Source of the DNA: Thermoactinomyces mirandus
GTDB lineage: Bacteria > Bacillota > Bacilli > Thermoactinomycetales > Thermoactinomycetaceae
Assembly (NCBI RefSeq): GCF_013868055.1
Contig: NZ_JACEOL010000006.1
Location: 45,191-109,190 of the forward strand
Length of the DNA stretch: 64,000 bases
Direction: 5' to 3'
How positions within the stretch are numbered: position 1 is the first letter of the stretch; the number at the start of each line of letters is the position of its first letter. A program made the position numbers and the translations under genes. Shown here in pieces: positions 44,533 through 54,109 of this stretch. The notes below the pieces were generated by a model, which worked only from the letters and a program-made list of their open reading frames with translations, did not search any database and was not told the DNA's origin.

Positions 44533-44952
44533 TTATGTTACTTTTGTTTGAAATAATAATCCAATTTCTTCCAGTAAGGCGACATCTTCAGCATCCAGAT
44601 TCGAACCTTCCACCATCAGCACACCCACTAAATGGTGGCCGCGGTAAAATGGAACATAAATTCCGGTTTTTTCATTTTTGTGTTTTATCACAACCTCTCC
44701 GCGTGCGGCCACCACACTTAAAAAATCCTCGCCAAACGGAATCACTTCCGGCAAGTAGTTATTACTGTAAACAGAGCAAAGATAAAATGAATATTCGTCT
44801 GTCAGGTAGATCGCGGACCAGTTGTAATCATTCACTCTTTGCACCAGGATTTCGCAAACAAAGTGATACAGTGTTTCGATCTGGTTGCTGCATCGATCTG
44901 ATACGGCACCTATTTCCGCACGCAGTTCATCGAACAGATCCGCTTTGCGCAT
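44533..44952 (-). CDS. GAF-domain protein
   Basis: A 139-residue stand-alone GAF domain (YNWSAIYLTDEYSFYLCSVY, PFGEDFLSVVAARGEVVIKH, GIYVPFYRGHHLVGVLMVEG, LLEEIGLLF). The family includes free methionine-(R)-sulfoxide reductases, but the catalytic cysteines of that class are not clear here, so it may sense a small ligand instead. The ATG at 44952 lacks a strong ribosome site. Confidence 0.75.
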   Translation of the reverse strand: MRKADLFDELRAEIGAVSDRCSNQIETLYHFVCEILVQRVNDYNWSAIYLTDEYSFYLCSVYSNNYLPEVIPFGEDFLSVVAARGEVVIKHKNEKTGIYVPFYRGHHLVGVLMVEGSNLDAEDVALLEEIGLLFQTKVT

Positions 44953-45327
44953 CAGAATTCCCCCAAACTCATCACGGTAACCAAAAGTTTAACACAGCCA
45001 ACCATTCAAGGCAAGAATTAATTAGAATTTTCAAAAATATAATTTCATATGACAGCAATTTCATTTGACCGTTCAGGACACAGACTAAAACATGAAAGCA
45101 GTCAAGGCCCCTGTTCCCACCTTCAGGCAGATCCGTCCACCCGTTCGTGTTTTTCACAACACCAAAAGCCATTTTCTCCAGCCTTGCCGGCCAACTCTGC
45201 TGATTTATCAAATTTGTCAAGATTTGATCAAACATTTGAATACATGATATTATAAGATTATTGAATCATTATTCTCTTCTTCCCGTTGCAAAAAACTACA
45301 TATTGACTGCCTTAAGGAGAGATGGTC
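44953..45327. other. Intergenic region between divergent GAF and DUF1885 genes
   Basis: About 375 bases that should hold both promoters. A minus-strand frame (44972-45235) has no ribosome site and no recognisable product. I see no other structure. Confidence 0.5.
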
Positions 45328-45744
45328 TTGGGTAAGAGCGCATTCATAAAACTGGTTCCCGGCTCCAAACAGGAGACGGTTACATTGGATGATGTAAAAG
45401 CACTGCTTGATTCATACTGTGACATCAAGAGCAAAACCGGAAAACAGCTGGGCTGGGATTACGAGGAAGCTGCTTTTCCTTATGACTTGGAAAAACAGGA
45501 ACAGGATGGTGTTCCCTATCTGCTGCTCAAGGGGAGAAAACCGGAACAATACAATTATATCATTATGGGTGTAAGCCGGGAAGAAGAGTCCGGAACCCCC
45601 TATATCCAGGTTGTTCTGCCGAAAAACGCCACTGAAGGAGACTGGGCCAAGGGAAACGAGTTCTCCAAATTTATCGCCCAACATCTGAAAGGAGAACTTC
45701 ATTTGTTTAATGGCCGGGTCATGTATTATAACAACCGGAAATGA
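45328..45744 (+). CDS. DUF1885 family protein
   Basis: A 138-residue protein of the Bacilli family DUF1885 (KSAFIKLVPGS, KTGKQLGWDYEEAAFPYDL, IQVVLPKNATEGDWAKGNEF, GELHLFNGRVMYY). The function is unknown. AAGGAGAG lies 8 bases before the TTG at 45328, and the ATG at 45322 is too close to it, so I prefer TTG. Confidence 0.8.
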   Translation: MGKSAFIKLVPGSKQETVTLDDVKALLDSYCDIKSKTGKQLGWDYEEAAFPYDLEKQEQDGVPYLLLKGRKPEQYNYIIMGVSREEESGTPYIQVVLPKNATEGDWAKGNEFSKFIAQHLKGELHLFNGRVMYYNNRK

Positions 45745-45746
45745 AC

Positions 45747-45790
45747 AAGTCCTCCACCTCCGGAATCGGGAAGGTGGAGGACTTGTTTTT
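45747..45790 (+). terminator. Terminator of the DUF1885 gene
   Basis: AAGTCCTCCACCT and AGGTGGAGGACTT form a long perfect stem followed by GTTTTT. It separates two convergent genes. Confidence 0.9.
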
Positions 45791-45817
45791 CTGCCTTGCC
45801 GTTCCTGATCAAGAAAC

Positions 45818-47152
45818 CTAGATCTGGGCGGAAAATTCCCTCTCTTCTTCAGCCGCAATCTCGATTTGATAAAGTTTGGTTACATACTGATGGAACTTTT
45901 CAGGATCTTCCTGTTCATAGCATCGTGCCAGTTTCAGGATAATTTTGTGTTCCCCATCACGATCGGCCCCTTTTTTCGCCAGATCCTGCGCCTGCTCATA
46001 ATACGGAATGGCTTCCTTGTATTTGGACTGGCGAAAATAACATTCTCCCAGCGCCATGTATGTTTCCGGATCAGACTGCTGACCCGATTTCTGGCACAGA
46101 TGGATTGCCTCCTGCAAAATCTGTTCGGCTTCAGGCCACTTCTTCTGTTCCAGATAGGCAAGGCCAAGATATGTCTTCGCACACATTTTCAGGGGATCTG
46201 CCTTCAATTTTTCCTGCAAATTGAGTACCGTCAAAAAACAGTTTTCCGCTTCTTCCCACTTTTTCATGGCCAAAAAGATCTTTCCGTTTTGCAGCCACAA
46301 TTTGCAGGCCTGTTCGATTTTACCATTGATCCGGGCCACTTCGATCCCCTGATTGGCGTATCCGGTCGCTTCATCATACAGTTTCAGTTTGATCAGGATG
46401 GAAATGCGGACCATGTACATCTCCAAAACCATATCCATACTTTCAATTTCCTTCATTTCCTGCCATAAGGATTCAATTTTGCGCAAAGCTTCCTCCAGCC
46501 GCTCCGCCTTATTCAGATAAACAATCCGTGAAATATGTAACATATATTTATAGTAAAGGCGCTCTCCGTCTTCCCGGAAATGTTCGATTCCTTCTTCAAT
46601 GTAACTGAGTGCCTGGTTCAAATCGTTGTTTATATATGCAATCCGGCTCAATTCGTGGTAACTGGCCGCTTTTATATTGGTCAGGGAACGTTCTTCCTTC
46701 TGTTCCATGATGCGGATCGCTTCGAGAAAGTGATTCTGCGCTTTGACCCAATTTTTCTTTTTCAGGTAAACCTTGCCCCGCAAAAAATGAACCATGCCTG
46801 CCAATTTATGATTGCCGGGAACCTCCAGTTTTCGAAGATGTTCCAACCCCTTGTCCGGATTCATCAAATCAACCATATTTTCGATTGCCGACAGCTTCAG
46901 GATGATTTGTTCCTCTTCCTGTTTTTCCTTGGCCAGCAGGTCATGAATCCGTTCCAGGTTAACTTCCAATTTATCGGCAACATATCGGACTTTTTCTTCA
47001 TTCACATAGGTGATTCCCCGTTCAATGTTGCTGATGGTAGAAGGGGAAATGAAGTCGTCTGCCAGGTCTTCCAGTCTCAATCCCAGTTCTTTTCTTCTTT
47101 TGCGCAATAATTCTCCAATTTGAATTGGATGAATATAGTCCACTTTTTTCAC
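45818..47152 (-). CDS. HTH-XRE regulator with C-terminal TPR array
   Basis: A 444-residue protein with an N-terminal XRE-type helix-turn-helix (IGELLRKRRKELGLRLEDLA, then ISPSTISNIERGITYVNEEK) and about eight tetratricopeptide repeats to the C-terminus. Examples are AYINNDLNQALSYIEEGIEH and YFRQSKYKEAIPYYEQAQ. The layout is that of the RNPP family (PlcR, NprR, Rap-like), which respond to secreted peptides. No cognate peptide gene of the usual type (signal sequence plus short tail) is visible on either side, so the ligand may be encoded elsewhere or the protein may be peptide-independent. The ATG at 47152 follows GGAGCGAGGTGAAAA. Confidence 0.85.
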   Translation of the reverse strand: MKKVDYIHPIQIGELLRKRRKELGLRLEDLADDFISPSTISNIERGITYVNEEKVRYVADKLEVNLERIHDLLAKEKQEEEQIILKLSAIENMVDLMNPDKGLEHLRKLEVPGNHKLAGMVHFLRGKVYLKKKNWVKAQNHFLEAIRIMEQKEERSLTNIKAASYHELSRIAYINNDLNQALSYIEEGIEHFREDGERLYYKYMLHISRIVYLNKAERLEEALRKIESLWQEMKEIESMDMVLEMYMVRISILIKLKLYDEATGYANQGIEVARINGKIEQACKLWLQNGKIFLAMKKWEEAENCFLTVLNLQEKLKADPLKMCAKTYLGLAYLEQKKWPEAEQILQEAIHLCQKSGQQSDPETYMALGECYFRQSKYKEAIPYYEQAQDLAKKGADRDGEHKIILKLARCYEQEDPEKFHQYVTKLYQIEIAAEEEREFSAQI

Positions 47153-47367
47153 CTCGCTCCAAACCCCTTTACAATTTGTGGAACTTTATAAAATTTTCGG
47201 TGAATGGCATTTCTATACAAAACATTCCCAATCTTATTGTAAGTCTAGACAAAAAAATGACCGACTTCAAGTGAGGCGGTTAAAAGTATTATCATTTTAT
47301 CACAGTTTTAACAACAAGAAAAAATATTTTTGCAAATTCCGTCTTGTTTGTCAAATAATACACAAAA

Positions 47368-47413
47368 AAGCGCCTAATCGGCAAAAGGTCTTCCTCTTGC
47401 GGTTGGGCGCCTA
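47368..47413 (-). terminator. Terminator of the PAP2 gene
   Basis: On the minus strand GCGCC-CAACCGCAAGAGG pairs imperfectly with CCTTTTGCCGATTAGGCGC around a 4-base loop, followed by six T. It starts about 14 bases after the stop at 47427. Confidence 0.85.
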
Positions 47414-47426
47414 GACTTGGTCCGGC

Positions 47427-47963
47427 CTAATACCATATGTCAAACAGACGGACGGTTGCCAGGGCAAAACTGCTGCCCAGGAAAACACCGATCAAAACAT
47501 CTGTCGGATAATGGAGTGCCAGATACATCCTGGAAAAACCAATGATCACGGCATAAGGAATCAGGATAATCATAAGCAAGGAAGAATGAAGAGAAAACGT
47601 GAGCGCAATCGAGAAAGCTGCCGTTGTATGTCCGGAAGGAAATGAATAATCGGTTAATGGATTTGGAAACGTGTGCAAGTGCGTTAATTTAAGATAAGGA
47701 CGGATTCTTGGTAAAAATTTTTTTAGAAACATGACTGCCAAATGACTCGTGGCAAGGGCAATCAATGCTTCAACGGCCCACAACTTGACATGCCTGGGCA
47801 TGAAAATCAGCCAGGCTGACAAAAAGCCAATCGTCGCTCTCGCTCCTCCCAAATGAGTCACCCAAGGCATCAACCAATCCAAAACGCGACATTTCCAATG
47901 ACAATTTACAAGCTGAATCAAAAACTGATCCGACCGGGTCAACCAGGTCGCCAGGCTTTTCAT
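47427..47963 (-). CDS. PAP2-family membrane phosphatase
   Basis: A 178-residue type 2 phosphatidic acid phosphatase with about five hydrophobic segments. It carries the three catalytic motifs KFLPRIRPY, PSGHT in YSFPSGHTTAAFSIA, and SRMYLALHYPTDVLIG. Bacterial members of this size often dephosphorylate undecaprenyl diphosphate, which would feed the cell-wall pathway at the left of the window; lipid phosphate is also possible. The ATG at 47963 follows GGAGGTGAGGTTTC. Confidence 0.88.
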   Translation of the reverse strand: MKSLATWLTRSDQFLIQLVNCHWKCRVLDWLMPWVTHLGGARATIGFLSAWLIFMPRHVKLWAVEALIALATSHLAVMFLKKFLPRIRPYLKLTHLHTFPNPLTDYSFPSGHTTAAFSIALTFSLHSSLLMIILIPYAVIIGFSRMYLALHYPTDVLIGVFLGSSFALATVRLFDIWY

Positions 47964-48638
47964 GAAACCTCACCTCCGCCCAATATCCATAATAAAGGAA
48001 AACCGTTTCACAATTTCATGATACCTTTGCCAATTAAAGCAAAAGTAAATAAGGTGTTAATCTTTAGGCGAAGATTAACACCCAGGAAAGAGTTATCGTC
48101 ACCTTATCCAAATTCCATAGGGCAGTTCTTCCAATTCCATTTTTCATATAATAAAATATGCAAATAATGATAGAAATGAAAGGTTCACCTCGCCAGACCA
48201 AGACACATGAAACAGGCAGGAATCTTCACCAACATTGGCTGAAACAGACAAGCGGAGCTTGTTGACGGATTCGAATGGCTGTGTTGCCGTCGCGATCAAT
48301 CCCCGATTGATCCTGTGTTTACATTTTAAAAAGGAATCCGGAGAGGGTCAAGATAACGCCCATCCTGATTCTGTTGATTTGATGACACCAAACGAAAAAA
48401 ACTCCTGGTTTCCCATTGATCAAAAATACCTCAATATCCGTTTTTTTAAAAATATTATATTATTTACATATTTCTATTCAAAATTTACTTTACATGTATT
48501 GATATTTGTCTTCTTTTCATATATTAATATACTGTTTCATAAAAATAAAGCATTTCTGTCCGTTCGGGAAGACGAAACCGGAAAAGACAATTATAATGAA
48601 ATCAGGAATTTTAACCAACTGTCAAAGGTGTGACCAAC
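47964..48638. other. Intergenic region between divergent PAP2 and rmuC genes
   Basis: About 675 AT-rich bases with no supported gene. A perfect 12-bp inverted repeat lies at 48053-48082 (listed separately). A plus-strand frame (48235-48633) has low-complexity hydrophobic sequence and no ribosome site. Confidence 0.5.
48053..48082. repeat. Perfect 12-bp inverted repeat
   Basis: GGTGTTAATCTT and AAGATTAACACC flank a 6-base loop. In the minus direction it is followed by TTATTTACTTTTG, a weak U-run, but no minus-strand gene lies to its right before the rmuC region. It may be an operator or a stray terminator. Confidence 0.6.
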
Positions 48639-49958
48639 ATGGATACAACGATTGCGATTTTATCCCTTCTCCTCAATGGAGTAATCCTCTTCATCCTGTT
48701 TACCAGACTGCAAACCAGCCAGGAGTATGACATTTCCAGGCACCTTCAAATCATTTATGCGTCCCTGGAAAAGCTGGAAAAAAGCCTGCGGGAGGAAATG
48801 AGCCAAAACCGGCAGGAATGGAATCTTTCCGCTCTCGAAAACAGAAAGGAATTGCAACAGTCTTTTACCACCCTGACCAAGACCACCTTATCCACGCTTA
48901 GGGATACATCCGCCCAGCAGAAATATTTGCTGGACAGCTTTGCCAAGCAACTTAACGACCTGACGCAGATGAACGAAAAGAAATTTGACAGTCTCAGGGC
49001 CATCGTGGAAGAGAAACTGACAGTCATTCAGGCCGATAACGAAAAAAAACTGGAAGAAATGCGGCAAACGGTTGACGAAAAGCTGCATGACACGCTGGAA
49101 AAACGGCTCGGCGAATCTTTCCAACTGGTCAGTAAACGCCTGGAACAGGTACATAAAAGTTTGGGGAAAATGCAAATCCTGGCTTCCGGGGTGGATCATC
49201 TGCGAAAAGTATTGTCCAATGTAAAAAACCGGGGTGTCCTGGGGGAAATCCAGCTGGAAAACATCTTGGAACAAATGATGTCGATCGAACAGTATGAAAA
49301 AAATGTCCATATCAGGAAAAACAGCAAAGAGAACGTGGAATTTGCCATCAAATTGCCTTCGAAGCAGGAAAACGGGGATGATGTGTTGCTTCCGATCGAT
49401 TCCAAGTTTCCGCTTGATGATTACCAGCGCCTGTTGGAAGCGCAAGACAGCGGCGACCTGAACAAAATGAACGAAGCGGGCAGGAATCTGGAGAACCGGA
49501 TCAAGCAGGAAGCCAAAAAGATCTGTGAAAAATACATCCTCCCTCCTGTCACTACCGACTTTGCCATCCTGTTTTTGCCGCTTGAAGGGCTTTATGCGGA
49601 AGTCCTGCGACGCCCGGGACTGTGGGAATTTGTCCAGCGCAAATACCGCGTGGCCATTGTGGGGCCGACAACGCTCTCCGCTTTTTTGAACAGTTTGCAG
49701 ATGGGCTTTCGTACCCTGGCGATTGAAAAACACACCCATGAAGCCTGGCAATGGCTCAGTATCGTCAAAAATGACTTGTACAAGTTTGGGGAATACCTGG
49801 CCAAGGCGCAAAAGAAAATAGAAGAAGCCGGGAAAACGATTGGCCAGGCATCCAGGCAAACGGAAACAATGAAAAAGAAACTGCACAAAGTAGAAAAACT
49901 GCCGCAGATCGAAAACCCTGCGTTGCCGGTCCAGGAAGACCTGGCTTCCGGAGAATGA
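48639..49958 (+). CDS. rmuC: DNA recombination protein RmuC
   Basis: A 439-residue protein with an N-terminal membrane segment (AILSLLLNGVILFILFTRL), a long coiled coil (about residues 35-190) and the RmuC nuclease-like domain (NRGVLGEIQLENILEQMM, LLPIDSKFPLDDYQRL, FLPLEGLYAEVLRR, VGPTTLSAFLNSLQMGFR). RmuC limits DNA inversions in Escherichia coli. The ATG at 48639 is 8 bases after AAAGGTG; a GTG at 48630 is also in frame. Confidence 0.93.
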   Translation: MDTTIAILSLLLNGVILFILFTRLQTSQEYDISRHLQIIYASLEKLEKSLREEMSQNRQEWNLSALENRKELQQSFTTLTKTTLSTLRDTSAQQKYLLDSFAKQLNDLTQMNEKKFDSLRAIVEEKLTVIQADNEKKLEEMRQTVDEKLHDTLEKRLGESFQLVSKRLEQVHKSLGKMQILASGVDHLRKVLSNVKNRGVLGEIQLENILEQMMSIEQYEKNVHIRKNSKENVEFAIKLPSKQENGDDVLLPIDSKFPLDDYQRLLEAQDSGDLNKMNEAGRNLENRIKQEAKKICEKYILPPVTTDFAILFLPLEGLYAEVLRRPGLWEFVQRKYRVAIVGPTTLSAFLNSLQMGFRTLAIEKHTHEAWQWLSIVKNDLYKFGEYLAKAQKKIEEAGKTIGQASRQTETMKKKLHKVEKLPQIENPALPVQEDLASGE

Positions 49959-50026
49959 AAAAGGGGGATCACTTTCTAAAGCGTCCGGCAATGGGCCATT
50001 TTCGCCAGGAAACTGTACCCTGTTAC

Positions 50027-51202
50027 CTACAGGATCATTTGCATCCAGGAACCGATAAAAACGCCGATATAATTGCCAACTGCATACCCTGACAGCCCCA
50101 TTATCACACTTGGAGTAATCAGGGATGTCCAGCCTTTTGACGTGGTCAGGGCCAGCGCAGTTGACGGCCCTCCCACTGCGGCCTGGCTGGCAACGCTCAA
50201 TATCTCCACTTCCAGTTTCAGCCATCTGCCTGCCCCAAACACGATTAATGCATGAGTTCCCACAAGCAGAACCAGGAAAAGAAAAACAACGGGACCACGG
50301 TTGACCAGTGTGCTCAAAATGGTGCCCGTTCCCATGGTGGCGAAAAAAAGATGAAGCAGGAAATTGCCTATCTCGGCACTGCCCTGAAACCGGGAAAGCG
50401 GGGTAAACCAGGCAGCCAAAAGGGCTATTGTTGTATACCAGATCACACTGGGGATTTCCCATCCAAGCGCCTGATTGATCCAGGGAGTCATCCATTCTGC
50501 TACCGCTACAATAGTAAAAGAGGCGGCGAGCAACGTCACCAGATCATGGATTGTAACCATTTTGGGTTCTCTAAAGTTGCCAGCAGGCTGATCCGGTTTC
50601 TCGTGCCGGTCCCGGATGGATGGATAAAAACGGCGAAGCAGCACAGGCAGCACAGCCGTGCCAACCATCCACACATTGGTCATGATATTGTCCGCAGCCG
50701 CGCCGGTGGCATACATCGTTTCTGATGTCTGAAAAGCATTTCCCACCGCGGCATAATTGATCCCTCCGCCAATATAACTGGCCGCGAATTGCCCAGTGAT
50801 TTTCCAGGCTTCTTCTCCCATCCTGTCAGCAGTCAAAATACCTCCCAGAACCGCTCCGCAAACGGTACCGGACATAGCCAGCAAAAAGGCGATCATGGCT
50901 GGCTTTCCCAATTGGCGCAAATTTCGGAAATCAGCAGACAGCAATAGCAGCACGATAGCAAGCGGCACACCATAATCTCCTGCAAACTGATAGACCGGAT
51001 TTAACTGGCCGGAATCATCGGCCAAAGATGATGGAATTACATAAAGATTGGCCAGAATCGCCCCGCCGGTAATCACCAGTATGGCTGTTCCCAGAAAAGA
51101 GAAAAAGCGAAACTTTTTGTCCAGCCAGAATGAAAACCAGATTACCAGGGTCACCACGGCCCCCACGCCCAACGGGCTAGTGATCAGCGCTTCCTGATGC
51201 AA
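50027..51202 (-). CDS. DUF819 membrane protein (YjcL-like)
   Basis: A 391-residue polytopic protein with about 11 hydrophobic segments, of the DUF819/YjcL family (SYIGGGINYAAVGNAFQTSE, AADNIMTNVWMVGTA, ASQAAVGGPSTALALTTSKGW). The family resembles sodium-dependent carriers in layout; the substrate is unknown. It lies just downstream of the ATP-grasp gene on the same strand, with a gap of about 90 bases. Confidence 0.88.
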   Translation of the reverse strand: MHQEALITSPLGVGAVVTLVIWFSFWLDKKFRFFSFLGTAILVITGGAILANLYVIPSSLADDSGQLNPVYQFAGDYGVPLAIVLLLLSADFRNLRQLGKPAMIAFLLAMSGTVCGAVLGGILTADRMGEEAWKITGQFAASYIGGGINYAAVGNAFQTSETMYATGAAADNIMTNVWMVGTAVLPVLLRRFYPSIRDRHEKPDQPAGNFREPKMVTIHDLVTLLAASFTIVAVAEWMTPWINQALGWEIPSVIWYTTIALLAAWFTPLSRFQGSAEIGNFLLHLFFATMGTGTILSTLVNRGPVVFLFLVLLVGTHALIVFGAGRWLKLEVEILSVASQAAVGGPSTALALTTSKGWTSLITPSVIMGLSGYAVGNYIGVFIGSWMQMIL

Positions 51203-51291
51203 ACATTTCCCTCCTCTGCCCTGAAATGACTGGATACATGCATAATGAAAATAAATCCTGGATCAGATCATCCAAGATTTATTTTACGAGC

Positions 51292-52521
51292 TTAATTCCA
51301 TTCCAATCTCTCGTCAAAGAAATCAGCCACCTCCACAATCCGGTCGAGTACCTCCTGTTCCGACCGGCCAGTCACTACCAGTGTCACAACATAATCTACG
51401 CTGGTATGCGCACCGTCATAGACTTGCCCGGGTTTGGCCAGTAAACGGTATTCGGTCACCCAATGAGGCAATTCTTCCGCAGCCGGTCCGCTGACAAACG
51501 TTCCGAATTTTGGCGGAATACCAATAAAACCATATTGGGATTTGGGTCCCAAACCATCCCTGACCCGATCCGGAAGCCTGACCGTGATCCCGCACTGGGA
51601 CTGTACAGACAGTTTCGTCAAATCGATCTCAAATGCTTGCCGGTACTCTTCACAAATCCGCGACCCGCCTGTACGACATGCCACTTCGCACAAAACGAGT
51701 TCATTATCAGGCGTATGGAAAACTTCGGCATGGAAGGTTGTATTTAAAGGCGAAGGCAGTATGCCCAGAATGGATCGGACATAAGCTTGCAACCGGGGAG
51801 TAAGCGGATTTTGCGGTGATAACAGGTAACTGCCCAAATATTTCCCTTCTTGAAACGCAAGGCAGTGATTAAGGTATTTGGACGGCCAGCATAACACAAT
51901 CTGTCCGTCCAGAATTAACCCGTCAATGTGATACATTTCTCCTTCGATAAATTCTTCCACTTCCAGGTTATGATCCAGCCCTTCAGCCAGAAAGTTCAGG
52001 GTGTCATGGTCATTTTCCAGAACGGTTGTATTTCGAGAACCCATTCCATCAATGGGTTTCACGACAACCGGGTAGCCGCGGGAACGCACGAACCTGTACA
52101 AATCAATTGCGGAATTCAGGCGGGCATAGGCAGGAACGCGAATCCCGGCACTTTTCAGGATCGATTTCATTTTCATTTTATCCCGAAATGCGAGTGCACT
52201 GTCCAGTGACTGGCCCTCCAGCCCCAAAAACTCACGCAATCTGGCTGCCCTCAATATATCCCGCTCCGCTGTTGCCACTATTCTTCGATAGGGATTTTTT
52301 TGATACAGTTTTAAAGCCGTAAATTCAACAGCATGATTGTGATCATAATTTTCAAAGCAATAGGTTTGCCTGTAATTGGTAAAATCTTTGCAATAGTCGA
52401 TGTTTGTCATCAAGTAAAGATCCTCGTTCAACTCCTTCAGCCATTCATCGTAGGGCACATCATAATCGGGCAGCCTGTTGAAAATCAGAATGCTCAAATA
52501 CGCTTCCCCCTTTTTCTGCAA
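51292..52521 (-). CDS. ATP-grasp carboxylate-amine ligase-like protein
   Basis: A 409-residue ATP-grasp enzyme. It has LEDKMKMK-type entry (here FRDKMKMKSILKSAGIRVPAY), the lysine-containing PVVVKPIDGMGSRNTTVL, the hinge VEEFIEGEMYHIDGLILDG and the metal-binding VLCEVACRTGGSRICEEYRQAF. This is like L-amino-acid ligases and carnosine synthase-type enzymes. Such enzymes join amino acids or dipeptides; the product here is unknown. The next gene (DUF819 membrane protein) could export or import it, but this is only inferred from order. Confidence 0.82.
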   Translation of the reverse strand: MQKKGEAYLSILIFNRLPDYDVPYDEWLKELNEDLYLMTNIDYCKDFTNYRQTYCFENYDHNHAVEFTALKLYQKNPYRRIVATAERDILRAARLREFLGLEGQSLDSALAFRDKMKMKSILKSAGIRVPAYARLNSAIDLYRFVRSRGYPVVVKPIDGMGSRNTTVLENDHDTLNFLAEGLDHNLEVEEFIEGEMYHIDGLILDGQIVLCWPSKYLNHCLAFQEGKYLGSYLLSPQNPLTPRLQAYVRSILGILPSPLNTTFHAEVFHTPDNELVLCEVACRTGGSRICEEYRQAFEIDLTKLSVQSQCGITVRLPDRVRDGLGPKSQYGFIGIPPKFGTFVSGPAAEELPHWVTEYRLLAKPGQVYDGAHTSVDYVVTLVVTGRSEQEVLDRIVEVADFFDERLEWN

Positions 52522-53007
52522 GAAACAAACGATTTCGTGAAGAACAAGGCAACAGGAACTTCGTGGAGGATCTCAAAAACAGCGATTAAAAAAGTGTTCT
52601 TCTTAATATTAGAAAAAACAAAATTTTGTGTCAATAACTATATGAAAATAATGCATAATTTTATATTTAATCTGCATAAACTTTGCGATTTTCAGGAACC
52701 TGTTCCGTCTCCACCTTGCAGGAAGGGGCTTAAAGCGCTCCATGACGCACCACGCTTGGCTCAAACCGTTTCGCACGTTTTTCCGTAAAATTGTTCGCTT
52801 CCGCTTTGCAACAACCTGTGACACCCATGGCTTAAACATCGATTTCTCAAACTTTGTCAACAATTACTCCCTGCCCGGTTTATATTAAAATAAACCCGCA
52901 GTTTGTTTCCTGTAATGGCCGTTCATATCATGGAAGGCGATTCAAGGGGCAGAAAAATCCCGGAAATCGCCTTCCTTTCCTGCTTATAAAGCCCGCAGAC
53001 CATCCTT
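52522..53007. other. Intergenic region with an inverted repeat after cdd
   Basis: About 490 bases without supported gene. It contains the ATP-grasp promoter region at the left, an AT-rich middle, and a perfect 11-bp inverted repeat at 52932-52942 and 52965-52975 (GGAAGGCGATT and its complement). The repeat lies downstream of cdd and lacks a U-run. Confidence 0.5.
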
Positions 53008-53400
<393 letters not shown>

Positions 53401-53429
53401 TCACCCCATCCTTTCCCTGACAGGATGTC

Positions 53430-54089
53430 TCACTGTTTTGCTTCCATGATTTTAACCCCTGAGCTTGTCCCGATTCGAGTCGCCCCGGCTTCGATCATTC
53501 TTATCATATTTTCAAGGCTGCGAACGCCGCCCGATGCTTTTACTCCCAATTTGTCTCCAACTGTTTTGCGCATCAATGCCACATCTTCCACCGTTGCTCC
53601 ACCTGTTGAAAATCCGGTCGAAGTCTTGACAAAATCTGCTCCGGCCCTGGCCGCAATTTCACAGGCGCGGACTTTTTCCTCATCGGTAAGCAAACAGGTT
53701 TCGATAATAACCTTGGTCAGCGCTTTACCTTTTGCCGCTTCTGTGACGGCGCGTATATCCTGTTCAACCAACTCATCCTGCCCATCTTTCAAGGCACCGA
53801 TATTGATCACCATATCCACTTCCGTGGCCCCGTTTTCAATCGCGTTTCTGGTCTCCGCCGCTTTGATCTCCGGTGTGGTCGCACCCAGCGGAAAACCGAT
53901 CGCAGTACATACCTTGATATTGGTATCCTTTAAAATCTCATAAACGTCAGCAACCCGGGCCGGGTTTACACAAACGGAAGCAAATCCGTATTTCCTGGCT
54001 TCCTCGGCCAGTTGCACGATCTCATCCCTGGTTGCATCCGGCTTTAACAATGTATGGTCAATCATTTTCGCCAGTTTTTCTTTTTCCAT
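53430..54089 (-). CDS. deoC: Deoxyribose-phosphate aldolase
   Basis: DeoC splits 2-deoxyribose 5-phosphate to glyceraldehyde 3-phosphate and acetaldehyde. The 219-residue TIM barrel has [29 protein letters not shown], the Schiff-base lysine in [14 protein letters not shown], and [11 protein letters not shown] with the second lysine. It lies 20 bases after pdp. Confidence 0.97.
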   Translation of the reverse strand: MEKEKLAKMIDHTLLKPDATRDEIVQLAEEARKYGFASVCVNPARVADVYEILKDTNIKVCTAIGFPLGATTPEIKAAETRNAIENGATEVDMVINIGALKDGQDELVEQDIRAVTEAAKGKALTKVIIETCLLTDEEKVRACEIAARAGADFVKTSTGFSTGGATVEDVALMRKTVGDKLGVKASGGVRSLENMIRMIEAGATRIGTSSGVKIMEAKQ

Positions 54090-54109
54090 TCTTTTTTCCT
54101 CCTCTATAG

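Noticed and set aside
44972..45235. Minus-strand frame upstream of the GAF gene
   Set aside because: No ribosome site and a composition unlike its neighbours.
47178..47414. Plus-strand frame as a possible peptide signal for the TPR regulator
   Set aside because: It lacks a signal sequence and a ribosome site, and it overlaps the PAP2 terminator.
48235..48633. Plus-strand frame of 132 codons before rmuC
   Set aside because: AT-rich, low-complexity hydrophobic stretch without ribosome site or similarity.
48888..50495. Long minus-strand frame of 535 codons antisense to rmuC
   Set aside because: It mirrors the codon bias of rmuC and the DUF819 gene and has no recognisable domain.
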